Below are positions 43,443-51,640 of a stretch of 64,000 bases of DNA, piece by piece. The notes beneath the pieces are model-generated. The model did no database searches. It was not told the origin of the DNA and was given only the letters and a program-made list of their open reading frames with translations. Made by a program: the position numbers and the translations under genes. Positions within the stretch are counted from its first letter, which is position 1. Each line of letters starts with the position of its first letter. This DNA comes from Cloacimonetes bacterium UBA5835 (GTDB lineage: Bacteria > Cloacimonadota > Cloacimonadia > Cloacimonadales > Cloacimonadaceae), in the NCBI GenBank assembly GCA_002432865.1, contig DJGX01000009.1, positions 186,001 to 250,000 of the forward strand. The letters run 5' to 3'.

Positions 43443-44225
43443 ATGAAAGCTCTTAAAGCGCTCGGGCAGAATTTTTTAATCGATAAAACAATCGCAAGCG
43501 AAATTGTAGCTTTGGGAGATTTACATAAAGGTGATAAAGTTTGGGAAATTGGACCCGGGACAGGTATATTAACCGATGAAATTCTATCCTGGAATGTTCA
43601 ATTGAGAGCTTTCGAACTTGATAAACGCTTGCAGAAATACCTTTCTGAACATTATCAGGGGAGATTTGTTCTGGAAAGTACAGATATCCTGCAGGCGAAT
43701 TGGGATTCCTTAATTCAACAAGATGGATACCCCTTAAAGTTGATAGCCAATATCCCTTATCAAATAACCAGTCCGCTTTTAGCACTGTTAGAAAAGCATT
43801 CTAAATTCTTTTCCCGAATTGTGCTTATGGTTCAAAAAGAAGTTGCTCAGCGACTTTGTGCCCAATCCCACAGCAAACATTATTCTCCTTTAACTATTCG
43901 ATTGCATTTGGTTTATGATATTTATAGCAAAATACAGGTAAATAAAGAGAAGTTCAATCCTGTGCCAAAAGTAGATTCAACAGTTATTCTATTACTCCCT
44001 CGAACCGATAAACCCATAATTAAATATCCAGAAAGTTTTAACAACATTATAGACGCGGCTTTTGCCCATCGCAGAAAAACACTAGCCAACAATTTTATCC
44101 CTGTTTTGGGAAAAGAAAAAACCAAAGAACTGGAGAATTTGTCGCAAATCAACTTTCGCCAAAGAGGAGAAGAGCTTGAAGAAAAGGATTTTATTCTTCT
44201 TTCTGAGCTTGTTTCTTCTTTGTAG
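43443..44225 (+). CDS. rsmA: 16S rRNA dimethyladenosine transferase
   Basis: 260 aa. KALGQNFLIDK at the N-terminus, SAM motif I EIGPGTGILTDEIL, catalytic NIPYQITSPLL (NxPY) and VQKEVAQRL are all KsgA/RsmA signatures; PVPKVDSTVI follows. It dimethylates A1518 and A1519 of 16S rRNA, a late 30S assembly check. There is no visible SD: the sequence just before the ATG is the T-tract of the preceding terminator, so a very short leader or a start within that tract is likely. The 3' end overlaps the next gene by 50 bases. Confidence 0.95.
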   Translation: MKALKALGQNFLIDKTIASEIVALGDLHKGDKVWEIGPGTGILTDEILSWNVQLRAFELDKRLQKYLSEHYQGRFVLESTDILQANWDSLIQQDGYPLKLIANIPYQITSPLLALLEKHSKFFSRIVLMVQKEVAQRLCAQSHSKHYSPLTIRLHLVYDIYSKIQVNKEKFNPVPKVDSTVILLLPRTDKPIIKYPESFNNIIDAAFAHRRKTLANNFIPVLGKEKTKELENLSQINFRQRGEELEEKDFILLSELVSSL

Positions 44226-46044
44226 TCCATATTGGAAAGCTCAAACTCAGGGATTGGACTGGACAGTATATTCCAGCCAACAAGTTCTCAGCATAGAAAA
44301 TGCTTTACAGTATAGATTTTATCCTACAGCTAAAACTTCATTAGTAATTAACAGCAAAAGCAACATAGAAAATCGGTTAAACTTTAATCAGGAAGCCAAA
44401 AATGCAGATTTGAATGTAGGTTTGGAATTAATGAGTAAACACTTTATGCATACTATTAGTTCGGATTATCAAACCTTTTATGATAATAGCGATTTGGAAC
44501 CTGCTGCTTATGTAAATAAAACTGCTATTTTGGGTTATCATATAAATTACAGTCCTGTGGACAGCTTAAATATTGGCATTTTCAGCAAAGGTATATTAAG
44601 AAATGAACAAGACCGTTATGTGAATGGCTATTCTCTTTCCAGCGAGGGATATTGGTTTGGTTCCAATGCAAGTTATTCTAACTATATTTTAAATTCCATA
44701 GCAGGTATATCAGCAAATGCAGAACGCAAAAGAATGGATTGGGAATCCTTTGACTATGCTAATTTGGGAGCGAACTATAATTATTACGGAAATTATCTGA
44801 ATTTTGCCTGCCTGGCAAATTATAATTATCATAGCGAAGATATCTATGTTCTAGCGGCTCCGGAACAAAATGAAATTCGTAGTAATTATCAGCTATCGGA
44901 TAATCAGTTACGCTGGAATTTTGATATCTCTGGAAATCTACAATATTCTCCTGAAGACCGTGTTCAATTGGAAATACGGGATAATTACAGTTTAAGGCAA
45001 ACAAGCTACAGTAAAAGTAAAATTCGTAATAATACTGATCACTATAATCAGGCACAGCTACACTTAGATTATCAGATTTCGCAAAAAGTTTCGTGGCAAA
45101 GCGATCTTGCTCATACTTATGCTATTAAGGACTATTACTATGATTTGAATACAAGGCAAACAGATAATAGACATATTGGTAGCAGGATAAATTGGGAATA
45201 CAGTGAAGGGGATTCATTAATTGCTGCTTATTTTGTTAATTTGCAAATAATCAAATTCCCCGAAGATGATAACCAATGGGATAATGACCTGCTAACCCAT
45301 AACTTACGATTTGGCTGGAAACATTATTGGCACGAACGAGTAGTTTTAGGAAACTGGTTTGGTTACAGCTTTAGTAAAGATGTGTATATAGATTCTTTGC
45401 TATCGGCAAACAATAAAGAGATAAGCAGCTGGACTATGTTTCCGGAATGCAAGTTTCTGATTGGAGACAGGATAGCTTTTTTCCAGACATATCAAATAAG
45501 AGCAGATTATAGTGATTATATATACAATACTGGTAAAAATAATACTCTTTACCGTCAATTGGGCTATCAATATAATCTGGTGTTCGATACTTTTCCTTTA
45601 ATTGCTCGAACTTTAGATCCGCGTTGGCTAGAACTTCCTTTTCGCAATAGTCCAGAAAATGCTTTTATGATTGATCTGGGCTTTGCATACGAAGAAAATC
45701 AATACGCTCAACAAAAACAATCCTATTATGAACTGCAAACTAAAAACAGAAGGTGGACTGCAAGTATTGATTTCAGGCACGACATAAAAAATTTATACTG
45801 GACTCTCTCTCCTCAATATACTTGGGGTACCTGGAAGGAATTAACTTTTAATTTAAATTCTGCTTGCCTTTTTAATAATAATTCCCTAATCGAATTTAAG
45901 CTTGCTCCCTTCATTGATAATTTTGAGAATATAGATTCGGTAAGTTTTCATAACTTTAGTGCAAATAAGTTCTTTAAGATGGTTAAACAATGTTCCGAAG
46001 CTGCAGATTGGCGTTTATCCACTACTTTGAGATTGTATTTTTAA
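44176..46044 (+). CDS. Putative outer-membrane beta-barrel protein
   Basis: 622 aa from a TTG start with GAGGAGAAG upstream, inside the 3' end of rsmA. The signal peptide is MKKRILFFFLSLFLLCSPYWKAQ. The mature protein has many alternating Tyr/Trp/Phe-rich strands with polar turns and ends 'STTLRLYF', an aromatic C-terminus typical of outer-membrane barrels. I recognise no specific family. The 50-base overlap with rsmA suggests co-expression, but no functional link is evident. Confidence 0.6.
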   Translation: MKKRILFFFLSLFLLCSPYWKAQTQGLDWTVYSSQQVLSIENALQYRFYPTAKTSLVINSKSNIENRLNFNQEAKNADLNVGLELMSKHFMHTISSDYQTFYDNSDLEPAAYVNKTAILGYHINYSPVDSLNIGIFSKGILRNEQDRYVNGYSLSSEGYWFGSNASYSNYILNSIAGISANAERKRMDWESFDYANLGANYNYYGNYLNFACLANYNYHSEDIYVLAAPEQNEIRSNYQLSDNQLRWNFDISGNLQYSPEDRVQLEIRDNYSLRQTSYSKSKIRNNTDHYNQAQLHLDYQISQKVSWQSDLAHTYAIKDYYYDLNTRQTDNRHIGSRINWEYSEGDSLIAAYFVNLQIIKFPEDDNQWDNDLLTHNLRFGWKHYWHERVVLGNWFGYSFSKDVYIDSLLSANNKEISSWTMFPECKFLIGDRIAFFQTYQIRADYSDYIYNTGKNNTLYRQLGYQYNLVFDTFPLIARTLDPRWLELPFRNSPENAFMIDLGFAYEENQYAQQKQSYYELQTKNRRWTASIDFRHDIKNLYWTLSPQYTWGTWKELTFNLNSACLFNNNSLIEFKLAPFIDNFENIDSVSFHNFSANKFFKMVKQCSEAADWRLSTTLRLYF

Positions 46045-46078
46045 TTGACAGAATGAATATCCTAAATTTCATGGAATT

Positions 46079-46178
46079 AGCCAGGCGCAATGCAATAACT
46101 GCAAGTGAACTATGTCAGATCAGGAATGAAGCAGCATTAAGCTTTTCCAGTTATGTGACATTGTTTGCCTGGCTTTTT
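46079..46178 (+). terminator. Possible terminator before the M14 peptidase gene
   Basis: AGCCAGGC (46079-46086) and GCCTGGCT (46167-46174) are perfect inverse copies, with CAATG/CATTG pairing just inside, followed by TTTTTAT. The 80-base loop is long for an intrinsic terminator. The position after the barrel gene fits. Confidence 0.4.
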
Positions 46179-46258
46179 ATCTATATAACCAACCAATATG
46201 GCATAATTTATGCTGTAATATATGAAAATAATTCTTCATTATACAAGGATTAAAAATA

Positions 46259-49144
46259 ATGAAAAAAATAGCTTTAACTTTTGGACTGATAATCATAGCT
46301 GCTTCCATTTTTGCTTATCCTTTGCGAATTCAAAGCTGGAATTTGCAATCAGATATCAAAAAGCTTAATGAGTTGAAAGTTAGCATCGATTATGTAAATC
46401 TGCAAACAGGAGTAATCCATATCGAGGTTCGTAATGATTCAGAAAGAGATAAAATTACAGCTGCAGGGATAATTACGGAATTACTACCCAATCCTGCTGA
46501 TGAGTATTTTAAAGGACTGAAAAAAGGGGATCTGGATGGCCGCTATGCTTATTATACTTTAACAGAATACCAAAATTTTATGCAACAAATAGCTGCTCAA
46601 TATCCTAATATCTGTCAACTGGTACAATTTGGATCCAGCGTTCAAAATAGACCTTTGTTGATGATGAAAATAAGTGATAATGTTATGGTCGATGAAAACG
46701 AACCGGAGCTGAAATATATTAGCAGTATTCATGGAGATGAAGTTGTTGGTTACGATATGCTTATTCGTCTTATTCAATTGCTCACCTCTCAATATGGGAT
46801 TGACCCCAGGATAACCAATATCGTAAATAACACTGAAATATGGATAAACCCAATGCTCAATCCAGATGGTTATGCTGCAGTAAGTCGTTATAATGCCAAC
46901 GGGATTGATTTGAACAGGAATTTCCCTATGCCTACAGGAGTTCAACATCCAGATTCAGAATCTTGGGCAGTAGAAACAATCGCAGTAATGGATTTTAGCA
47001 ATGCTCACGATTTTGATTTATCAATAAACTTTCACGGTGGTGCTTTAGTAGTTAATTATCCTTGGGATTATACTTATGCTTTAACGCCAGATAATGATTT
47101 ACTTACTGAAATGGCACTAACTTATGCTCGTGAAAATTTGCCTATGTATAATAGCACTGAATTCACTCACGGAATAACAAATGGAGCTGCTTGGTATGTA
47201 ATTACAGGAAGTATGCAGGATTGGAATTATCATTATACAGATTGCATCGAATTAACTGCCGAAATTGGAACTAACAAATGGCCTGCTGCTTCAACGCTTG
47301 ATTCATATTGGGCAGATAATGAAGAAGCAATACTGAAATATTTAGAATTTGCTCAAAGAGGGGTTTCCGGAATTGTAACTAATTCGTTAGGAACCCCAAT
47401 AGCAGCCACAATTACGGTTGGAGGAAATTCCAAACTTGAGCATACAGACCTTCCCGTTGGAGATTATCATCGCTTGTTGCTACCTGGCACTTATCAAATA
47501 ACTGCCTCAGCTAATAGTTTTATTCCTGAAACTGTTACTGTAACAGTACCTCAAAGTGGATCAGTTACACAAAACTTCACTTTGCACCCTGCTATGATTA
47601 CTAACTTTCAAGGTCAACTTCGCAACCTGCAAGGTAATCCTGTAAGCGGAGCAAATATAATACTTAATAGTGATCCTCAAATTACTGTTCAGACTGATAC
47701 TCAGGGCTTATTTTCTTTTTCCATTTATGAAGGTGATTATCAGCTAAGTATTTCTGCTGCGGGTTATACAAAAATTGTTCAGGATATTCAAATAAGACAG
47801 AATGATTACCGTAATATCATTATTATGCAAAATCCTGTTTTTTGCGAAGATTTTGAGAATGGACTTGGAAACTGGACGGCCACTGGAAACTGGGGAATTA
47901 TGAACTACGAAGGATCCAATGTGTTGACCGATTCTCCTTCTGGTAATTACAGTAATATGCAAAATCGCAGTGTTACATTAACTAATCCTGTTTCCCTCAG
48001 CGGAATCATTAATCCTGTTCTTTCATTCCGCTGTAAATATGAATTGGAAAGCAGTTATGATTATGTGCATTTAGAGGTTTCGGCTAATAGTACAAATTGG
48101 ACTGCTTTGGATAGTTTTACGGGAATAATAAGCAGCTGGGTAAATAAGAACTATTCTCTTTCGAACTATACTAACGGTCAAGTATACTTACGATTCAGAA
48201 TCCAAAGTGATTGGTCTCAAACAGCTGATGGCATTTATATAGATGATATAGCAATGACAGGGATAAATACCAATATACCTATATATGGTGATGTAACTAT
48301 CGACGGTAGAATAAATATACAGGATATAGCTGCAATCAATGAATATGCAATTGGTCTTGATCCTATTATAGAGCTTGATCCAAGACCCTGGGATACTTTC
48401 AGAATTACTAATGCTGATGTAGACAATAATGGTAGTATTGATTCTTTCGATAGTTATTTGCTTTGTAAATACATCTATGAACCGGATTATATTTTACCTG
48501 CTACATCTGGAATTCCAGAACAAGTGACTATTCCAATTATGAATGCTACTTATGAGAACAACAAACTAAACTTGCATTTTGATGATATCGATCAGCTGAA
48601 ATCCCTAGTAGTTTCTACCGCTCCGAATACTATTAATCAGGTTTTGCATCAGGGAATCACTTTTAACCATCCTTTCGTGCAAGCAGTTAATAATAATGAT
48701 GGTTCTTACGGGTTTGCCGGTTACGCAATTGATCAGGATTCTTTATATATAATTTTAGGAACCAATCCGCAGAACTTTACTTTATACTATACAGTTAATG
48801 GAGTAGCAGGTTCTCAATATGTTAATTTGAGTGATGCTATTGATGGTTCTGATTTACCAAAACCGTTTACTTACCTTTTCCAGAATAACCCCAATCCTTT
48901 TAATCCCGAAACTACTCTGCATTTTGATCTTGCTGAAAACAATACACCTGTTACTTTAAACATCTATAACCTTAAAGGACAGCTTATTCGTCGGTTAGTT
49001 TCTGGCGTTTTATCCTCTGGAAAACACAGTGTCGTTTGGAACGGTTTAGATGATAGAGGCAAAGAAGTTAGTTCTGGAGTTTATCTTTATCGACTAAACA
49101 CTCCAAACTATCAGCAAACTCGTAAAATGCTGCTATCTAAATAG
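46259..49144 (+). CDS. Secreted M14 zinc carboxypeptidase with dockerin-like and sorting domains
   Basis: 961 aa, signal peptide at residues 1-20. The M14 domain (about 90-375) has zinc ligands HGDE (His158, Glu161) and His259 (NFHGG), DLNRNFP for substrate binding, and catalytic Glu335 (TAEIG). Two CarboxypepD_reg-like Ig domains follow (about 375-545), then a jelly-roll/MAM-like region (about 545-690). A dockerin-like pair of calcium loops (DVTIDGRINIQD and DVDNNGSIDSFD, about 690-760) comes next, and a C-terminal sorting domain begins NPNPFNPETT. It probably degrades peptides outside the cell. AAGGA precedes the ATG. Confidence 0.88.
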   Translation: MKKIALTFGLIIIAASIFAYPLRIQSWNLQSDIKKLNELKVSIDYVNLQTGVIHIEVRNDSERDKITAAGIITELLPNPADEYFKGLKKGDLDGRYAYYTLTEYQNFMQQIAAQYPNICQLVQFGSSVQNRPLLMMKISDNVMVDENEPELKYISSIHGDEVVGYDMLIRLIQLLTSQYGIDPRITNIVNNTEIWINPMLNPDGYAAVSRYNANGIDLNRNFPMPTGVQHPDSESWAVETIAVMDFSNAHDFDLSINFHGGALVVNYPWDYTYALTPDNDLLTEMALTYARENLPMYNSTEFTHGITNGAAWYVITGSMQDWNYHYTDCIELTAEIGTNKWPAASTLDSYWADNEEAILKYLEFAQRGVSGIVTNSLGTPIAATITVGGNSKLEHTDLPVGDYHRLLLPGTYQITASANSFIPETVTVTVPQSGSVTQNFTLHPAMITNFQGQLRNLQGNPVSGANIILNSDPQITVQTDTQGLFSFSIYEGDYQLSISAAGYTKIVQDIQIRQNDYRNIIIMQNPVFCEDFENGLGNWTATGNWGIMNYEGSNVLTDSPSGNYSNMQNRSVTLTNPVSLSGIINPVLSFRCKYELESSYDYVHLEVSANSTNWTALDSFTGIISSWVNKNYSLSNYTNGQVYLRFRIQSDWSQTADGIYIDDIAMTGINTNIPIYGDVTIDGRINIQDIAAINEYAIGLDPIIELDPRPWDTFRITNADVDNNGSIDSFDSYLLCKYIYEPDYILPATSGIPEQVTIPIMNATYENNKLNLHFDDIDQLKSLVVSTAPNTINQVLHQGITFNHPFVQAVNNNDGSYGFAGYAIDQDSLYIILGTNPQNFTLYYTVNGVAGSQYVNLSDAIDGSDLPKPFTYLFQNNPNPFNPETTLHFDLAENNTPVTLNIYNLKGQLIRRLVSGVLSSGKHSVVWNGLDDRGKEVSSGVYLYRLNTPNYQQTRKMLLSK

Positions 49145-49154
49145 TACGATATAA

Positions 49155-49646
49155 ATGCGAAAATTAATACTCTCGGTTTGGTTGATCTGTGTTTTATGTA
49201 TACTATTCGGTTGTAAAAGAGCAGAGCCTCAAAAAAAAGAACCATCCAGTAAAATTGAATTTCGCCAAGATGGAACTTTGAACATATCTAATCCTATGGG
49301 AACTGTTAAAGCTACATTCTCAATTGAAATTGTAGAAAAGGAAGAAGAGCTGATGCGAGGATTAAAATTCAGAGATCAGCTTGGTGAAAATCAAGGTATG
49401 CTGTTTATTTTTGAATATCCAGATATCTATGAATTTTGGATGCAGGATACATATCTACCTTTAGATATGCTATTTATAGCTTCAGATGGTACTATAAACT
49501 ATATCTACGAAAATACAGTCCCCTTCAGTGAAGAAAGAATTACCCCCAATTTTACTCATAAATTTGTTTTGGAAGTTAATGCCGGAACAGTTAAAAAATA
49601 TAATATTCAAACTGGAGATAAAGTAACTTGGAAAAGACACTCCTAA
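49155..49646 (+). CDS. DUF192 family lipoprotein
   Basis: 163 aa. The lipoprotein signal ends at Cys20 (LCILFGCKR). The DUF192 core is present: ELMRGLKFRDQLGENQGMLFIF, FWMQDTYLPLDMLFI and a C-terminal VLEVNAGTVKKYNIQTGD. These small beta-rich proteins are exported in many bacteria, and their role is unknown. It lies 10 bases after the M14 gene, and its 3' end overlaps the YibQ-type gene by 19 bases. Confidence 0.9.
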   Translation: MRKLILSVWLICVLCILFGCKRAEPQKKEPSSKIEFRQDGTLNISNPMGTVKATFSIEIVEKEEELMRGLKFRDQLGENQGMLFIFEYPDIYEFWMQDTYLPLDMLFIASDGTINYIYENTVPFSEERITPNFTHKFVLEVNAGTVKKYNIQTGDKVTWKRHS

Positions 49647-50533
49647 TAGTTATCTTGGTGTTTAGCATAGTGTTATTTAGTTGCAATAGTAAACCAAAGA
49701 CAGAACCAACTATAGAAAAATCCGAAGCTGAACATCCAGAAAGTAATACTGAAAAAATAGAGAATCAGGATCAAGAGAAAACTACCTCTTCTCCGGATAT
49801 TACTAAAATTAAATCCTATAAATACACTTGGTCTAAATCAGATAATATGCCTCCTATAGCTATAATTATTGATGATTTTGGTCAATATTCAGGAAAATTA
49901 CTGGAAGATTTCACTTCCCTTCCCAAAGAAATAGCTTTTGCTATTTTACCAGATTTACCTCATACTCAAACAGTTGCTCGTCTTGCAGATAAGACAGGTC
50001 ATCAAGTTTTAATACACATTCCTATGCAAGCAATTGATCATAAAGCTAATCCCGGAAAGAGATTCATAAAGAATGGAATGGATAAATTTGCCATAGCAGA
50101 TTTACTACAGGATTTCTATGCTCAAATTCCTAATGCCATTGCAGCCAATAATCATATGGGCAGTGAAGTAACATCAGACATTGCTACGATGAGTATAGTT
50201 CTGGATGAATTGAATGAATTGGGAATATTTTTTCTGGATAGCGCAACTACCAATAAAAGTACTACTTACACTGCTGCAGAAAATTTAGGATTGATTACCG
50301 CTAAGAGAGATATATTTTTGGATGTTCCCGATAATAGTGATAAAACGATAATCAATAAAATTGAAGGTTTGGCAAAATATAAAGGCAGAAATGAACCGAT
50401 CGTGATTATTACCCATTGTCACAATCGCGAGAAATTGGTTGCCTTGCAGAAATTTTTGGCTCAAATGGATGATATGGGTGTCCAATTAATAAGCGTTTCA
50501 CAACTTTATAAAAAATTAAGAGCACCTGCTTAA
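49628..50533 (+). CDS. YibQ-type divergent polysaccharide deacetylase
   Basis: 301 aa, start TTG inside the DUF192 gene. N-terminal hydrophobic segment with a possible lipobox (IVLFSC), then an acidic low-complexity linker to about residue 60. The catalytic-like domain has PIAIIIDDFGQ, FAILPDLPHT, VLIHIPMQA, ANNHMGSEVTSD, LFFLDS-type FFLDSATT and a final IVIITHCHNREKL, matching the divergent polysaccharide deacetylase (DUF610) family. Members resemble NodB-fold deacetylases, and many adjoin peptidoglycan-cutting genes. Activity is not proven. Confidence 0.85.
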   Translation: MEKTLLIVILVFSIVLFSCNSKPKTEPTIEKSEAEHPESNTEKIENQDQEKTTSSPDITKIKSYKYTWSKSDNMPPIAIIIDDFGQYSGKLLEDFTSLPKEIAFAILPDLPHTQTVARLADKTGHQVLIHIPMQAIDHKANPGKRFIKNGMDKFAIADLLQDFYAQIPNAIAANNHMGSEVTSDIATMSIVLDELNELGIFFLDSATTNKSTTYTAAENLGLITAKRDIFLDVPDNSDKTIINKIEGLAKYKGRNEPIVIITHCHNREKLVALQKFLAQMDDMGVQLISVSQLYKKLRAPA

Positions 50534-50653
50534 TACAATTTTGTAATTATATTTGAAAGTAGTTGCGCATAAAGCCACTGCTTTTTTGCTTTCAATTTCG
50601 CTACGAAATCACTTATTAATGAGCATAGGTTTTATATTGTAGATTACTAAGGA

Positions 50654-51640
50654 TCAGGAAGATAACGCTTTCTTTATTGCAGAACTAAGAAGTGCAGGAT
50701 TAATTGAATTCATACAATTGAAGTGACCTTCAGGACATTTTACTCTTCCATGAAGAGAACAAGGTTGGCAAGGTAAATCAGCACACAAAACTATTGCTTT
50801 ATCATTTAAAGGTCTGAAACCCAAACGAGGATGAGTTCCTCCAAAAATAGATATTTGCGGTTTATTCAAAGTTGCTGCTAAATGCATTGGGCCGGTATCA
50901 CCACTGATAATTACTTGAAAGGTAGATAGTTCTCTATACAATTCAGACAAAGACATTATGGAACATTTATTGATACAGTTTCCAGGACAGTGCTTTCTGA
51001 TATTATCACAGATATCTTTATCCATTGTTGAACCAAAAAGAGTAAAACAATATTGAGGATTAGAATTTATTAATTGAATCCAAGAAAGAACTGGATACCT
51101 TTTTGTAAAGTGATTAGCACCAGGGAAAACAGCAATTTTAATTGGTTTGATATCTTTGCAATCTTGATTTGTAGGATATATGGAATTTGATAGCTTCAAA
51201 CTGCTAATCTGTAAACGAGGATAGGACCAGGGTTGTTTAATTCCTAGTTTCGTTAAAGCAGAGGCATAAAGAGAAACCGTGCTATCAATTTTTAGCTTTT
51301 TATCACCTTTCACTATCCGCTGTCTGAACTTGCGTTTTTTGCAATAGTGCACTTTCTGGGAAGCCTTAATAAAAAGCATAATCAGATAGGTAGCAAACTT
51401 GTTATGCAAATCGATAACTATATCATACTTACTCTTGAAAAGCCATAAATGAAATTTCAGCGTCTTTTGATAAACAATAGGATTTACAGGAGGATCAAAC
51501 ATTTCTGGAAGCTCGATAAATGACTCTTTGCAAAGATAATCTATATTGCAACCCGGATAGCTTTTTTGTAACAAAGCACATATCGGTTGAGTGAGAATAA
51601 TATCACCCATTGAAGATAGCCGCAGAATAAGTATATTCAT
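50654..51640 (-). CDS. Glycosyltransferase family 9 (heptosyltransferase-like)
   Basis: 328 aa. N-terminus MNILILRLSSMGDIILTQP and the C-terminal sugar-nucleotide site GDTGPMHLAATLNKPQISIF (followed by GG-T-P) are hallmarks of ADP-heptose:LPS heptosyltransferases and related GT9 enzymes. It adds a sugar to lipopolysaccharide core on the cytoplasmic face. The tail has a Cys-rich stretch (CADLPCQPC, KCPEGHFNC) also seen in other GT9 members. Its ATG follows the alaS stop without a gap. It implies an LPS-type outer membrane. Confidence 0.9.
   Translation of the reverse strand: MNILILRLSSMGDIILTQPICALLQKSYPGCNIDYLCKESFIELPEMFDPPVNPIVYQKTLKFHLWLFKSKYDIVIDLHNKFATYLIMLFIKASQKVHYCKKRKFRQRIVKGDKKLKIDSTVSLYASALTKLGIKQPWSYPRLQISSLKLSNSIYPTNQDCKDIKPIKIAVFPGANHFTKRYPVLSWIQLINSNPQYCFTLFGSTMDKDICDNIRKHCPGNCINKCSIMSLSELYRELSTFQVIISGDTGPMHLAATLNKPQISIFGGTHPRLGFRPLNDKAIVLCADLPCQPCSLHGRVKCPEGHFNCMNSINPALLSSAIKKALSS

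Noticed and set aside
46053..46253. 66-aa reading frame before the M14 gene
   Set aside because: No SD, and the stretch is better explained by the AGCCAGGC/GCCTGGCT dyad followed by T's.
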